Assembly (NCBI GenBank): GCA_020248985.1
Contig: JADCGL010000014.1
Span: 62,001 to 126,000, forward strand
Origin: Telmatospirillum sp.
GTDB lineage: Bacteria > Pseudomonadota > Alphaproteobacteria > CACIAM-22H2
DNA length: 64,000 nucleotides
Direction of reading: 5' to 3'
The notes under the pieces were generated by a model, which searched no databases, was not told the origin of the DNA, and was given only the letters and a program-made list of their open reading frames with translations. Below are positions 56,057 to 64,000 of this stretch, piece after piece (position 1 is the stretch's first letter; every line of letters begins with the position of its first letter). Both the position numbers and the translations under genes were made by a program.

Positions 56057-56298
56057 GCGCCGCTGCGCGCCGTTCTGGCCCGCGCGACGATGTCGGCAAT
56101 CGTGCCGGTCGACGGTGCGGTGCAATCATCCGAAGCGAAATGGTCTTGCAGGGCTGCAAGCTGCTGCGCGCCCGTCATGGCGTTCCAAATTTCGTCGTCG
56201 CGCGCCGTCGTAACCGCCCACGACGACAGCGTCGGGACGGGCGTGTCGGACAGGCTGCCCTGCGGGGCTGCTGTCGAACGGGCGCGCGTATTGCTCAT
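56053..56298 (-). CDS. Putative antitoxin paired with the ParE-like gene
   Basis: An 81-residue protein immediately before and overlapping the toxin gene, in the usual antitoxin-first order. It has no strong ribbon-helix-helix signature; DDEIWNAMTGAQQLAALQDH is helical and IADIVARARTARSG closes it. Assignment as antitoxin rests on position, size and coupling more than on sequence. Confidence 0.6.
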   Translation of the reverse strand: MSNTRARSTAAPQGSLSDTPVPTLSSWAVTTARDDEIWNAMTGAQQLAALQDHFASDDCTAPSTGTIADIVARARTARSGA

Positions 56299-56338
56299 GT
56301 GAGGATTGTATCACAAGCGGAGGCGTTTGTACGCCCCC

Positions 56339-57193
56339 TCACGGCGCCGCCAGCACCGCCGCACATTGTGCCGGGAGTTTCGGGCGCGGTGGGGCGGTTT
56401 GGCGCGGGCGGGGGGCGGCTGCAGCGGCCTTGCGGCGTTCTTCGGCGTCGGCGAACCACCAGTCGAGTGTTGAGTCGCAGCCGTCGCCCGGCGGGATCCC
56501 CGCTTGGGTTTGGCAATTCGGATTGCCGGCTGGGCAAGCGAGGCGGACGTGGAAATGTTCGTTGTGGCCCACCCACGGGCGCAGTTTGCGCAGCCAGCCG
56601 CGTTCGGCCGGCGGCAGGGTTTCGCACAGATGTTTTTTGATTGCGTAGTGCACGAGCACGCGATCGACATTCGCAGGCGCGGCCGCCATCTGCAGCAGGC
56701 GCACATGCTCGGGGCGGAATTGGGCCGGCTCGATGCGTTTCTCGTCGGCCGTTACAAGGCGGACAATGTCGATGATTTCGCGTTGGCTTGCCGGCAGCGG
56801 CGGCTTCGGGTTCAGGTTGAACCAGATATCGACGTCGGTGCCGTTCTGGTGCGAGGCGTGGCCGTCGCGCATCGGGCCGCCGCGCGGCTGCGATAGGTCG
56901 CCGATATAGAGCGGGGCGAAGCCGGCGGCCTGTGCGCGTGCGCCGAGATCGCGAATGTAGGCGATCGTCTGCGGGTGGCTCCAATTGCGGTTGCGCGAGA
57001 GGCGCACGGCTTGATAGCCCGGCCCGTCCGGCGGCAGGGCTTGGGCGCCTGCAATGCAGCCATTGGCCGGGCCGCCGAAGAGTTCGGTCGGGCCCTTCGT
57101 CGGAAGTTTGGGCTCGTGCCATTCTTTGGCCGCCGCCGGTGCGGCCCAAGCGAGGGCCGCCAGCAATGCGGCGAGGCAGACGCTACGCCGCAT
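56339..57193 (-). CDS. mepA: Penicillin-insensitive murein endopeptidase
   Basis: A 284-residue periplasmic LAS-family metallopeptidase with signal MRRSVCLAALLAALAWAAPAAA. It has RNRNWSHPQTIAYIRDLG, GHASHQNGTDVDIWF (His and Asp zinc ligands) and VGHNEHFHVRLACP (His). It cleaves D-Ala-meso-DAP cross-links in peptidoglycan. NPNCQTQAGIPPGDGCD near the C-terminus is repeated in decayed form upstream. Start ATG 57193 overlaps the ABC-F stop by 11 bases. Confidence 0.93.
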   Translation of the reverse strand: MRRSVCLAALLAALAWAAPAAAKEWHEPKLPTKGPTELFGGPANGCIAGAQALPPDGPGYQAVRLSRNRNWSHPQTIAYIRDLGARAQAAGFAPLYIGDLSQPRGGPMRDGHASHQNGTDVDIWFNLNPKPPLPASQREIIDIVRLVTADEKRIEPAQFRPEHVRLLQMAAAPANVDRVLVHYAIKKHLCETLPPAERGWLRKLRPWVGHNEHFHVRLACPAGNPNCQTQAGIPPGDGCDSTLDWWFADAEERRKAAAAAPRPRQTAPPRPKLPAQCAAVLAAP

Positions 57194-59042
57194 CCGCCTG
57201 TTCCAACGCTTCGGCGGCCGCCATCCAGCGCGCTTCGGCGGCTTCGAGCACCGAAGCATGCGCCTTCTGGCGTTTGGCCAATTCGGCGGCTTTGCGCGGA
57301 TCGTTGTAGGTGGCGGGCAAGGTTGCTTCGCGCTCGAGCTTTTTGCTTTCCTCGGTCGCGCGCGCGAGCGCTTCTTCGGCGGCCTTCAGTTCTTTTTTGA
57401 GGGTGGCGAGATTTTGCGGCGGGGCTTTGGCGGCGGGGGCGGCGGCCTTCGGCTTTTCGGCCGATTGGCGTTGCGCACGCCGCTCGGCCAAGGCCAGCGA
57501 CCGGTATTCGTCGAGATCGCCCTCGAACGGCGTGACCTTGCCGTTCGCGACGAGCCACAGCCGGTCGCAGGTGAGTTCGAGCAGACTCCAATCGTGCGTG
57601 ACGAGAATGACCGTGCCGGCGAATTCGTTGATCGCCGTCACAAGCCGTTCGCGGCTCGCCATGTCGAGATGGTTCGTGGGCTCGTCGAGGATCAGCAATT
57701 GCGGGGCGTGGGCGGTCGCCAGCGCAAAGGCGAGGCGCGCTTTTTCGCCGCCCGACAAAACGTCGGCCTTCACGTCGGCCTTGTTGCCGGAAAAGCCGAA
57801 GCGGCCCAGCCGTGCGCGGATCTGTTCGGGCTTGGCGGTCGGCATTTCGTCGCCGAGCAATTGGAAGGGCGAGCGGTTGGGGTCGATGTCTTCGATCTGG
57901 TGCTGCGCGAAAAATCCGGTCTGGAGTTTGCTTGCGCGCGTGGTGCCGCCTGTCATCGGCTGCAGGCGGCCCGCAAACAGTTTTGCCAATGTGGATTTGC
58001 CGTTGCCGTTGGCCCCCAACAGGCCGATGCGGTCTTCGGGATCGAGCCGCAGATCGACATTCGTAAGCACGGGTTTTCCGGGCGTGTAGCCGACGGAGGC
58101 GCGGTCGAACGTGACCAAGGGCGGCTTCGGCAATTCGACTTCGGGAAATTCGAAGCGCACGGCGTCTTCGTCTTTTTCGACGAAGACGGGCGTGAGTTTG
58201 GCAAGCGCTTTGAGGCGCGATTGCGCTTGGCGCGCTTTGGACGCTTTGGCGCGGAAGCGGTCGACGAAGGCTTGCATGTGCTTGCGCTGGGCATCGACCT
58301 TCGAGGCCATCGCGGCTTGCAGCGCCAAGCGCTCCTGGCGCAGCACTTCGAAACGGTCGTAGTCGCCCGTGTAGAGCGTCATCTTGCGGCTGTCGAGATG
58401 CAGGATATGCGTGCACACGGCGTTGAGCAGCTTGCGGTCGTGGCTCACCACCATCAGCGTGCCGGGCCAGCGCTGCAGATAGTCTTCGAGCCACAAAGCG
58501 CTCTCGAGATCGAGATGGTTCGTGGGCTCGTCGAGCAGCAGAATGTCGGGACGCGCGAACAGCACGGCGGCAAGGGCCACGCGCATGCGCCAGCCGCCCG
58601 AAAATTCGGACAAAGCGCGGTCCTGCATGCCTGCATCGAAGCCGAGGCCCGCGAGGATCGAGGCGGCACGCGGGGTCGCCGTGTAGGCGTCGATCTCGGC
58701 AAGCCGCATATGGATGTCGGCGATGCGCTCGCCGTCTTCGGTGGTCTCTTCTTCGGCGAGCAGGGAAGCGCGCTCTTCGTCGGCTGCGAGCACGGCTTCG
58801 AGCGGCGTGGTGGTGCCGCCCGGGGCTTCCTGCGCCACGAAGCCCACACGCGCGCGCTTGGGCATCGAAATGCTGCCGCGGTCGGGGGCGAGGCGGCCCA
58901 AGATGGCGTCGAGCAGCGTGGATTTGCCGGCCCCGTTGCGGCCGATGAGGCCCACCCGGCGGCCTTCGGGCACGAGGGCGCTGGCGTCTTCGAGAAGCGT
59001 GAGGCCGCCGATGCGCAGCGTGAGGTTTTCGATCGCGATCAT
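57183..59042 (-). CDS. ABC-F family ATPase
   Basis: A 619-residue soluble protein with two nucleotide-binding domains and no membrane part. Walker A motifs are GRNGAGKST and GANGNGKST, signatures FSGGWRMRVALA and LSGGEKARLAFA, and Walker B motifs LLLDEPTNHLD and LILDEPTNHLD. An Arg/Lys-rich interdomain linker (KVDAQRKHMQAFVDRFRAKA) and a coiled-coil C-terminus (LKKELKAAEEALARATEESK) are like YheS/Uup. Such proteins act at the ribosome in translation or antibiotic protection; which applies is unknown. Confidence 0.93.
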   Translation of the reverse strand: MIAIENLTLRIGGLTLLEDASALVPEGRRVGLIGRNGAGKSTLLDAILGRLAPDRGSISMPKRARVGFVAQEAPGGTTTPLEAVLAADEERASLLAEEETTEDGERIADIHMRLAEIDAYTATPRAASILAGLGFDAGMQDRALSEFSGGWRMRVALAAVLFARPDILLLDEPTNHLDLESALWLEDYLQRWPGTLMVVSHDRKLLNAVCTHILHLDSRKMTLYTGDYDRFEVLRQERLALQAAMASKVDAQRKHMQAFVDRFRAKASKARQAQSRLKALAKLTPVFVEKDEDAVRFEFPEVELPKPPLVTFDRASVGYTPGKPVLTNVDLRLDPEDRIGLLGANGNGKSTLAKLFAGRLQPMTGGTTRASKLQTGFFAQHQIEDIDPNRSPFQLLGDEMPTAKPEQIRARLGRFGFSGNKADVKADVLSGGEKARLAFALATAHAPQLLILDEPTNHLDMASRERLVTAINEFAGTVILVTHDWSLLELTCDRLWLVANGKVTPFEGDLDEYRSLALAERRAQRQSAEKPKAAAPAAKAPPQNLATLKKELKAAEEALARATEESKKLEREATLPATYNDPRKAAELAKRQKAHASVLEAAEARWMAAAEALEQADAA

Positions 59043-59084
59043 GGGGCTTCCCTCTAGCAGATCGGGCGCGTAACGTCGCGTGCC

Positions 59085-59897
59085 ATGACGCAGAAAATCG
59101 ACGAAGCGGGCCTCGCCGCCCGGTACCACGCAATGGTCGGCATCGCGCTCGCGGCGGGCGATCTGCAGCGCCGCTATTTTTCCGACCGCTCCAAGCTCGC
59201 CACGAGCTTCAAGGGCCCGCAGGATTACCTGACCGTGGCCGACGGGGCGGTCGAGCGGCTCGTCGTGGCGTCGTTGCAGGCGGCCTTCCCGGGCGACGGC
59301 GTGCTCGGCGAAGAGGGTGGCGGCAGCCACGATCCGGCGGCGTTGTGGGTCATCGATCCCATCGACGGCACGGCCAATTTCGCCAACGGCATCGCGCATT
59401 TCTGCATTTCGATCGCGTTCGTGGCGGCGGGCCGCGAGGAGATGGGGGCGATCTACGACCCGATCCGCGGCGACATGTTTTTGGCAAGGCGCGGTTTTGG
59501 CGCCACCTGCAACGGCCGGCCGATGGCGACGACGAAGATCGACGATCCCGCGCGTGCGCAGGTCGAAATGGGCTGGTCCGTTCGCCGGCCGATGGCGGCC
59601 TATACGGCGGCACTCGAAAAGCTTGTGGCGGCCGGAGCGTCGTTTCGCCGCGCAGGTTCGGGTGCTTTGGGCCTCGCCTATGTCGCCGACGGGCGCAGCG
59701 ACGGCTATGCCGAACTGCACATCAATTCCTGGGATTGCTTGGCCGGCCTCTTGATGGTGCGCGAGGCGGGCGGGCGCACGAACGATTTCCTCGGCATGGG
59801 CGGGCTCATTGAGGGCGCCCCCGTGCTCGCGGCCGGGCCCGGTCTATACGCGCATCTCGGACGCCTCGTCGGTCTCGGCGACGTTCCCGCCCTCTAG
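59085..59897 (+). CDS. Inositol monophosphatase family protein
   Basis: A 270-residue Mg-dependent phosphatase. The conserved Glu lies in GVLGEEGGG, the Asp pair in WVIDPIDGTANFANG and the last metal ligand in INSWDCLAGLLMVREAGG. The family covers SuhB, inositol monophosphatases, CysQ and histidinol phosphatases, and the substrate is not set by sequence here. It is divergent from the ABC-F gene with only 42 bases between starts. Confidence 0.9.
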   Translation: MTQKIDEAGLAARYHAMVGIALAAGDLQRRYFSDRSKLATSFKGPQDYLTVADGAVERLVVASLQAAFPGDGVLGEEGGGSHDPAALWVIDPIDGTANFANGIAHFCISIAFVAAGREEMGAIYDPIRGDMFLARRGFGATCNGRPMATTKIDDPARAQVEMGWSVRRPMAAYTAALEKLVAAGASFRRAGSGALGLAYVADGRSDGYAELHINSWDCLAGLLMVREAGGRTNDFLGMGGLIEGAPVLAAGPGLYAHLGRLVGLGDVPAL

Positions 59898-59903
59898 CGC
59901 CGC

Positions 59904-61154
59904 ATGCTGCGCATCGGACATGCCGGGCACGGCGAGCGGCCGGTCGAGACCGCTGCCTTGCTCGAGCGCTTGTCCGAGGCCGAGGGCACGAATGTGCTGG
60001 TGCTGCAGCTCGACGCAAGCGACGTCGAGCGGGCACTCGGCGACGTTTTGGTGCCGTGCCTCGCCAAGCGCGTGCGGCTCGTGGTCGAAGTGCCGGACGG
60101 CGACCCGCTGGCCGTCGCCAATGCGCTCGCGGGGCTTGCCGCAAGGCTCGGCAAAAGGCGGCCGCGCGTGGGCGTGCTTGAAGGGCACAATCTGCTCGCC
60201 ACGCAATTGCCGGCGGTGCTCGCGGCCTTGCGCTGCGATCCGCCGCCGCCGCCGGGTTTTGTCTTGGCGGCGGCCGAAGCCGAACTCGGCAGCGAGCCCT
60301 TGCTGGGGCTGATCGCCAAAGGCGCGGAGGTTTTGGTGACGGGTGTGGTCGCCGCGTCTGCCGTCGCGATCGCGTTCGCGCGCCATGTGCATCGCTGGCC
60401 GGCCGGCGATTTCGACCGGCTTGCGGCGGCCGCCTGCGTCGGGCGCATCTTGCGGGCCGGGGCGGCTGCCGTGGGGGGGGATCTCGACGAGACGGTGCCG
60501 GTCGCGGGCCTGCCCTATGCCGACATTTCCGCCGACGGGTCGGTGCGTTTCCACGCGACGCAGGCGGGGCCGCTGCGCGTGGCCGGGCTCGCGCTTGCGT
60601 TGCTCGACGGGCTTGCGACACCGATGCAATGGATCGAGCCCGACGTGACCGTCGATCTCGGCAATGCCGTGCTGCACGGGCCGCAGCTCGAAGCTGTCGC
60701 GGGCGGGCCTGCGGCCAATTGGGTTGCGGGGCGCTTCGTGTTCGAAGGCGGCTACGAAGGGGCGGCCGAGATCGCCTATGGCGGCGGCAGTGCGGCCGCC
60801 CGCGGGCTTGCGGCGGCGCGCGATCTCGAGAAGCGGCTGGCGGCTTTGCCGGGCGACGCAAGGGTCCGCGTCGAGATCGTCGGTTTCGATGCGGCGGCCA
60901 AAGCGGCGGGCGAGCAGGTGCGCGATTTGGCCGTGGCCCCGGGCCGCGACGTGCGCGTGCGCGTGGCCGTGCGCGGCGAAACCGGGCTCCAAGTGCAGGC
61001 GGCCCTTGCCGAAGCAAAAGCGCTGGTGCGCTTCGGGCCGGCGGGCGGAGCCTTGCTGCGCGCAGCCGCGACATCCGAGCGGCGCGTGTCGGTCGCGCGC
61101 ATCGACAAGGGTCTCGTGTCGCCGCGCGCCACGCAGATGACGGGGGATCTGTGA
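59904..61154 (+). CDS. AtuA-like protein (DUF1446), divergent
   Basis: A 416-residue protein resembling AtuA, the acyclic terpene utilisation protein. It has internal GVLEGHNLLATQLPAVL, GGDLDETVPVAGLPYADISA and DVTVDLGNAVLHGP in the region where AtuA proteins carry the conserved Gly/Asp blocks. The N-terminal Rossmann-like opening is changed (LRIGHAGHGERPVE). It overlaps a small gene of the AtuA ferredoxin-like type (61151), the usual partner arrangement. No other terpene or leucine/isovalerate carboxylase genes are close by. Confidence 0.7.
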   Translation: MLRIGHAGHGERPVETAALLERLSEAEGTNVLVLQLDASDVERALGDVLVPCLAKRVRLVVEVPDGDPLAVANALAGLAARLGKRRPRVGVLEGHNLLATQLPAVLAALRCDPPPPPGFVLAAAEAELGSEPLLGLIAKGAEVLVTGVVAASAVAIAFARHVHRWPAGDFDRLAAAACVGRILRAGAAAVGGDLDETVPVAGLPYADISADGSVRFHATQAGPLRVAGLALALLDGLATPMQWIEPDVTVDLGNAVLHGPQLEAVAGGPAANWVAGRFVFEGGYEGAAEIAYGGGSAAARGLAAARDLEKRLAALPGDARVRVEIVGFDAAAKAAGEQVRDLAVAPGRDVRVRVAVRGETGLQVQAALAEAKALVRFGPAGGALLRAAATSERRVSVARIDKGLVSPRATQMTGDL

Positions 61155-61489
61155 GCGCGCCGATCATCCATCCCGTGCCGTTGCGCGAATTCTGCCATGC
61201 GCGCGCGCATGTCGCGGGCAGCGCTTTGGTGATCGTGCTCGCCCTGCGCGATCCGCAGGATTGGCGGCTCGTGCGCGAAGGTGCGAGCCTTGCGCGCGTG
61301 CGCGCCTGGCTCGGCGCGTTGCGCGCGGCCAATGTGCGGCGCCTGGAGCTGCCGGGGCTTGCGGCCTTGCATTTTGTGTTCGAGGCCGCCGCCGGGGCCG
61401 GGCGCGGCCACGATCTGTCGGCCGATCCGGCGGGCCGCGCCTTCGCCCAGCGTTTGCTCGACATGCCGGTGCCGGTTGCGCCAAACTGA
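61151..61489 (+). CDS. AtuA-associated ferredoxin-fold-like small protein
   Basis: A 112-residue protein from GTG 61151. VPLREFCHARAHVAGSALVI corresponds to the usual LxDIxHARSGDKGN start of this partner family, and VRRLELPGLAALHFVFEAAA to its ELPNLxALNFVL block; a C-terminal LLDMPVPV follows. The ARSGDKG loop is replaced by ARAHVAG. It lies directly after and overlaps the AtuA-like gene, so the two products likely form a complex. Confidence 0.7.
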   Translation: MSAPIIHPVPLREFCHARAHVAGSALVIVLALRDPQDWRLVREGASLARVRAWLGALRAANVRRLELPGLAALHFVFEAAAGAGRGHDLSADPAGRAFAQRLLDMPVPVAPN

Positions 61490-61519
61490 GCTTTCTCGTT
61501 CCACCCCCCGGAGTTGCCG

Positions 61520-61849
61520 ATGCCTGAAGATATCGTCCGCGAAGTCGATCCGCTCGAAGCCAAAAAACAGATCGACGCGGGTGCGGCCGTGCTGATCGAC
61601 GTGCGCGAAGCCGAAGAATACGCCGCCGCGCGCATCGAGGGTTCGACGCTCGTGCCCTTGTCGGCGTTTGATCCCAACGCGCACGCGTCGCTCAAGGGCA
61701 AGCAGGTGATCGTGCATTGCCAGATGGGCGGGCGCTCGATGCGCGCGGCCCAAGCGCTCGCCCCTGTGCTGGGGGCCGCAAACGTGCGTTCGATGGCCGG
61801 CGGCCTCAATGCGTGGCAGGGGTTGGGCCTGCCGGTGAAGCACGGCTGA
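61520..61849 (+). CDS. Rhodanese-like domain protein
   Basis: A 109-residue single-domain rhodanese. LIDVREAEEYAAARIEGSTL opens it and the active-site loop is HCQMGGRSM, with Cys as sulfur carrier and Arg in the loop. Typical sulfurtransferases move sulfane sulfur to cyanide or thiols in vivo. ATG 61520 is preferred because GGAG lies six bases upstream. Confidence 0.9.
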   Translation: MPEDIVREVDPLEAKKQIDAGAAVLIDVREAEEYAAARIEGSTLVPLSAFDPNAHASLKGKQVIVHCQMGGRSMRAAQALAPVLGAANVRSMAGGLNAWQGLGLPVKHG

Positions 61850-61858
61850 CGGAATCAA

Positions 61859-62428
61859 ATGGATCTCGCACAAATCCTCGACCTGATCCGCGATCAGGGC
61901 GACGCGGCGTACGCGCTCATCGTCTCGGGCTCGGCGTGGAACTCGCTGCTGCTGCCGCTGTTCGCGGGCTACGCGGTGAAGCTCGATGCGCTTGCCTACG
62001 TGCCCACCGTTGCGGCCGTGTGGGCGGGCGGCTTTCTCGGCGACGAGCTGCGCTTCTGGCTTGCCCGCCGCTACGGCAGCGCCTTGTTCGAGCAGATGCC
62101 GCGCATCCGCACAGGTGTGGAGCGCGCGGCGCGCGTGATCGACCGCCACGGCGATTGGCTTATCTTCGTCTATCGCTATCCGCACGGCATTCGCGGGCTG
62201 GCGGCCTTCGCGTTCGGGCTGTCGCAGATGGCGCGGCTGCGCTTCACGGCGCTCAATTTCGTGTCGGCCGGAATGTGGGCGAATGTCGTGGTCGGCACGG
62301 GCTACGCGTTCGGCCATCTCTCCGACAAGGCGCTCGGCGAAGCGGCCACGCAAGCGGCCCTTGGCCTGCTGGTGGCGTTCCTTGCGCTTGCGTGGTTCCT
62401 GTCCAAACGGCTCGAGAAAAGCCTGTAG
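61859..62428 (+). CDS. DedA family membrane protein
   Basis: A 189-residue inner-membrane protein with four or five spans. GYAVKLDALAYVPTVAAVW, GFLGDELRFWLARRYGS and RYPHGIRGLAAFAFGLSQM match the DedA/VTT (SNARE-associated) family, with GD and R residues conserved. DedA proteins help flip undecaprenyl phosphate or other lipids. It follows the rhodanese gene by 9 bp. Confidence 0.9.
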   Translation: MDLAQILDLIRDQGDAAYALIVSGSAWNSLLLPLFAGYAVKLDALAYVPTVAAVWAGGFLGDELRFWLARRYGSALFEQMPRIRTGVERAARVIDRHGDWLIFVYRYPHGIRGLAAFAFGLSQMARLRFTALNFVSAGMWANVVVGTGYAFGHLSDKALGEAATQAALGLLVAFLALAWFLSKRLEKSL

Positions 62429-62505
62429 CGGCGGCGATGTCGGTTGGCGGCCTGCCGCCACTCGCTTAAGATCGCGCGATACAAACGCAACCTCGGTGGA
62501 TTCGC

Positions 62506-63306
62506 GTGCTCAGAACGACCAAACGCCCGCTCGCCTTCGTGCTCACGGCCGCCAATCACGGCTCGATGCTCGTGAACCGCAACGATTCGTACACGAATGC
62601 GGTCGAGACGATCGGCGTGGGCTACAATATTTTCCTCAACTCCTCCTGCGGCCAGGAAGAGGTCGACGCGGCTTTGCAGCTGCTCGATTCGCGCCGCAAG
62701 CATTACGGCGACGGCGTGTTCGCGCTCGATTGCGGGGCCAATATCGGCGTGCACATCGTCGAATGGGCGCGCCACATGCACGGCTGGGGCGAAGCGCTCG
62801 CCTTCGAAGCGCAGGAGCGGATTTTCTACGCGCTCGCGGGCAACCTCACGCTCAACAACTGCTTCAACGCGCGCGCCCTCTGGGCGGCGGTGGGGGCCCA
62901 TGCGGGCGAAATCCGCGTGCCGGAGCCCGACTATCTCTCGGCCGGCAGCTTCGGCAGCCTCGAAATCCGCAAGACCGAGAAGACCGAATTCATCGGCCAG
63001 GCGATCGACTACAGCGAGGCGAACACGCGGCCCGTGCGCATGCTCGCGATCGACGATCTCGATCTGCCGCGCCTCGACCTCATCAAGATCGACATCGAAG
63101 GCATGGAGCTCGAAGCGCTGGCGGGCGCGCGCAAGACGATCGCGCGCCACAAGCCGCAGATGCTGATCGAGCGCATCAAGACCGACCAGCTGGCGCTGAA
63201 CGCCGTGCTGCTCGAGCACGGCTACAAGCTGTTCGCCTTCGGCGTCAATCTGCTGGCGATCCACGAATCCGACCCGTTCGCGACGCAGGTCGTGATCAAC
63301 CGCTGA
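62506..63306 (+). CDS. FkbM family methyltransferase (first of tandem pair)
   Basis: A 266-residue SAM-dependent methyltransferase from GTG 62506. VFALDCGANIGVHIVEWARH gives the SAM-binding motif, AFEAQERIFYALAGNLTLNN the second block and LDLIKIDIEGMELEALAGAR the FkbM signature. The target is probably a sugar or small molecule hydroxyl, but cannot be set. It shares most of its sequence with the next gene; the two are a recent tandem duplicate. Confidence 0.88.
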   Translation: MLRTTKRPLAFVLTAANHGSMLVNRNDSYTNAVETIGVGYNIFLNSSCGQEEVDAALQLLDSRRKHYGDGVFALDCGANIGVHIVEWARHMHGWGEALAFEAQERIFYALAGNLTLNNCFNARALWAAVGAHAGEIRVPEPDYLSAGSFGSLEIRKTEKTEFIGQAIDYSEANTRPVRMLAIDDLDLPRLDLIKIDIEGMELEALAGARKTIARHKPQMLIERIKTDQLALNAVLLEHGYKLFAFGVNLLAIHESDPFATQVVINR

Positions 63307-63323
63307 CAGCACCGGAGACCGGC

Positions 63324-64000
63324 GTGCTCAAAACCACCAAACGCCCCGTGGCCTTCGTGCTGGTTGCCACCAACCACGGCACGATGATGGTCAATCGCAA
63401 CGACCACCATACCGACGCCTTCGCGACGTTCGGCGTCGGCCACGAGATTTTCGGCACGTCCTCGTGCGGCCAGGAAGAGATCGACGTCGCCCTGCAGCTG
63501 CTCGACGCGCGCAAGGAGTATTTCGGCGCCGGCGTCGTGGCCCTCGATTGCGGCGCCAATATCGGCGTGCACACGATCGAATGGGCCAAGCACATGCACG
63601 GCTGGGGCACGGTGACGGCCTTCGAAGCGCAGGAGAAGATCTTCTACGCGCTCGCCGGCAACATCGCGATGAACAACTGCTTCAACGCGCGCGCCGTGTG
63701 GACCGCCATCGGTGCCGCCGACGGCACGATCCGCGTGCCCGTGCCCGACTATCTGAAGCCGTCGAGCTTCGGCAGCCTCGAAATCCGCAAGACCGACAAG
63801 ACCGAATTCATCGGCCAGGACGTCGACTACAGTGCGGCCAAGACCGTCGAGACCACGATGCGCGCCATCGACAGCTTCGCGCTGAAGCGCCTCGATTTCA
63901 TGAAGATCGACATCGAGGGCATGGAGATGGAAGCGCTGGCGGGCGCGCGCAACACGATCGCCGCGCACAAGCCGATCATGCTGATCGAGGGCATCAAGAC
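63324..64000 (+). CDS. FkbM family methyltransferase (second of tandem pair, cut by window end)
   Basis: It starts at GTG 63324 with GGAG at 63313-63316. LKTTKRPVAFVLVATNHGTM, VALDCGANIGVHTIEWAKH and LDFMKIDIEGMEMEALAGAR mirror the first copy, with many conservative substitutions. The frame is open to the right edge with 225 complete codons, so only the C-terminus is missing. Gap to the previous stop is 17 bases. Possibly more copies follow beyond the window. Confidence 0.88.
   Translation, partial: MLKTTKRPVAFVLVATNHGTMMVNRNDHHTDAFATFGVGHEIFGTSSCGQEEIDVALQLLDARKEYFGAGVVALDCGANIGVHTIEWAKHMHGWGTVTAFEAQEKIFYALAGNIAMNNCFNARAVWTAIGAADGTIRVPVPDYLKPSSFGSLEIRKTDKTEFIGQDVDYSAAKTVETTMRAIDSFALKRLDFMKIDIEGMEMEALAGARNTIAAHKPIMLIEGIK

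Noticed and set aside
1-64000. CRISPR arrays, integrases, transposases or phage genes
   Set aside because: No regularly spaced repeats and no such protein motifs were found on either strand.

Overview
The window is chromosomal DNA from a high-GC alphaproteobacterium, most likely in or near the Rhodospirillales. Coding DNA is G+C-rich, around the mid-60s percent by eye. Supporting signs are the zeta-type ATPase inhibitor (DUF1476), the PurS/PurQ/small-PurL purine set, a CGFS glutaredoxin with BolA beside the pur genes, class II DAHP synthase, CimA citramalate synthase and many ATGA start/stop overlaps. No phage, insertion sequence, integrase or CRISPR array is visible. The window is mostly housekeeping and ordinary metabolism, with a few accessory islands.

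Layout. 1-3276: end of a semialdehyde dehydrogenase gene, two unknown small proteins, glutathione reductase, a YdcF-type membrane protein. 3485-9512: a tightly coupled operon with a BMP-type ABC importer and two isochorismatase-fold hydrolases. The first hydrolase matches biuret amidohydrolase BiuH, so the operon probably imports and hydrolyses biuret and perhaps triuret. 9591-20655: a co-directional run of aroG, pncB, a nitronate monooxygenase gene, a UPF0114 gene, nadE, gltX, cysS, cimA and trmJ. 20579-22423: a membrane adenylate/guanylate cyclase. 22619-25244: rpsD, then an HxlR regulator divergent from a flavodoxin-fold oxidoreductase and a DODA-type dioxygenase. 25302-29798: purC-purS-purQ-purL-bolA-grxD on the minus strand.

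29900-38500: NRDE protein, DUF1476, a small unknown, purB, a three-gene nitrile-hydratase-type locus with a split beta subunit, an orphan histidine kinase, radC, map and a cysteine-cluster protein. 38568-41287: a CinA-like domain protein, tRNA-Leu(TAA), an unknown, rimO. 41335-43931: a membrane protein and a pseudokinase-like membrane-anchored protein. 44124-46932: a CE4 deacetylase-family protein, a structured intergenic region that looks like a C-rich-loop small RNA, a methylase-like protein and a rhomboid protease. 47079-53496: kup, a hexapeptide acetyltransferase, an alpha/beta hydrolase, an L,D-transpeptidase and a YcbK-like M15 protein. 53822-57193: PAS-like and unknown proteins, a decayed stretch with a mepA-like remnant, an antitoxin-toxin pair whose ParE-like toxin carries an amber codon, and mepA. 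57183-64000: an ABC-F ATPase, an inositol-phosphatase family protein, an AtuA-like pair, rhodanese, DedA and two tandem FkbM methyltransferases, the second cut by the window end.

The points most worth follow-up are the C-loop sRNA candidate (45092-45188), the biuret/triuret operon, the split nitrile hydratase/thiocyanate hydrolase locus, the pseudokinase pair, the low-GC mosaic segment inside cysS and the broken ParE.
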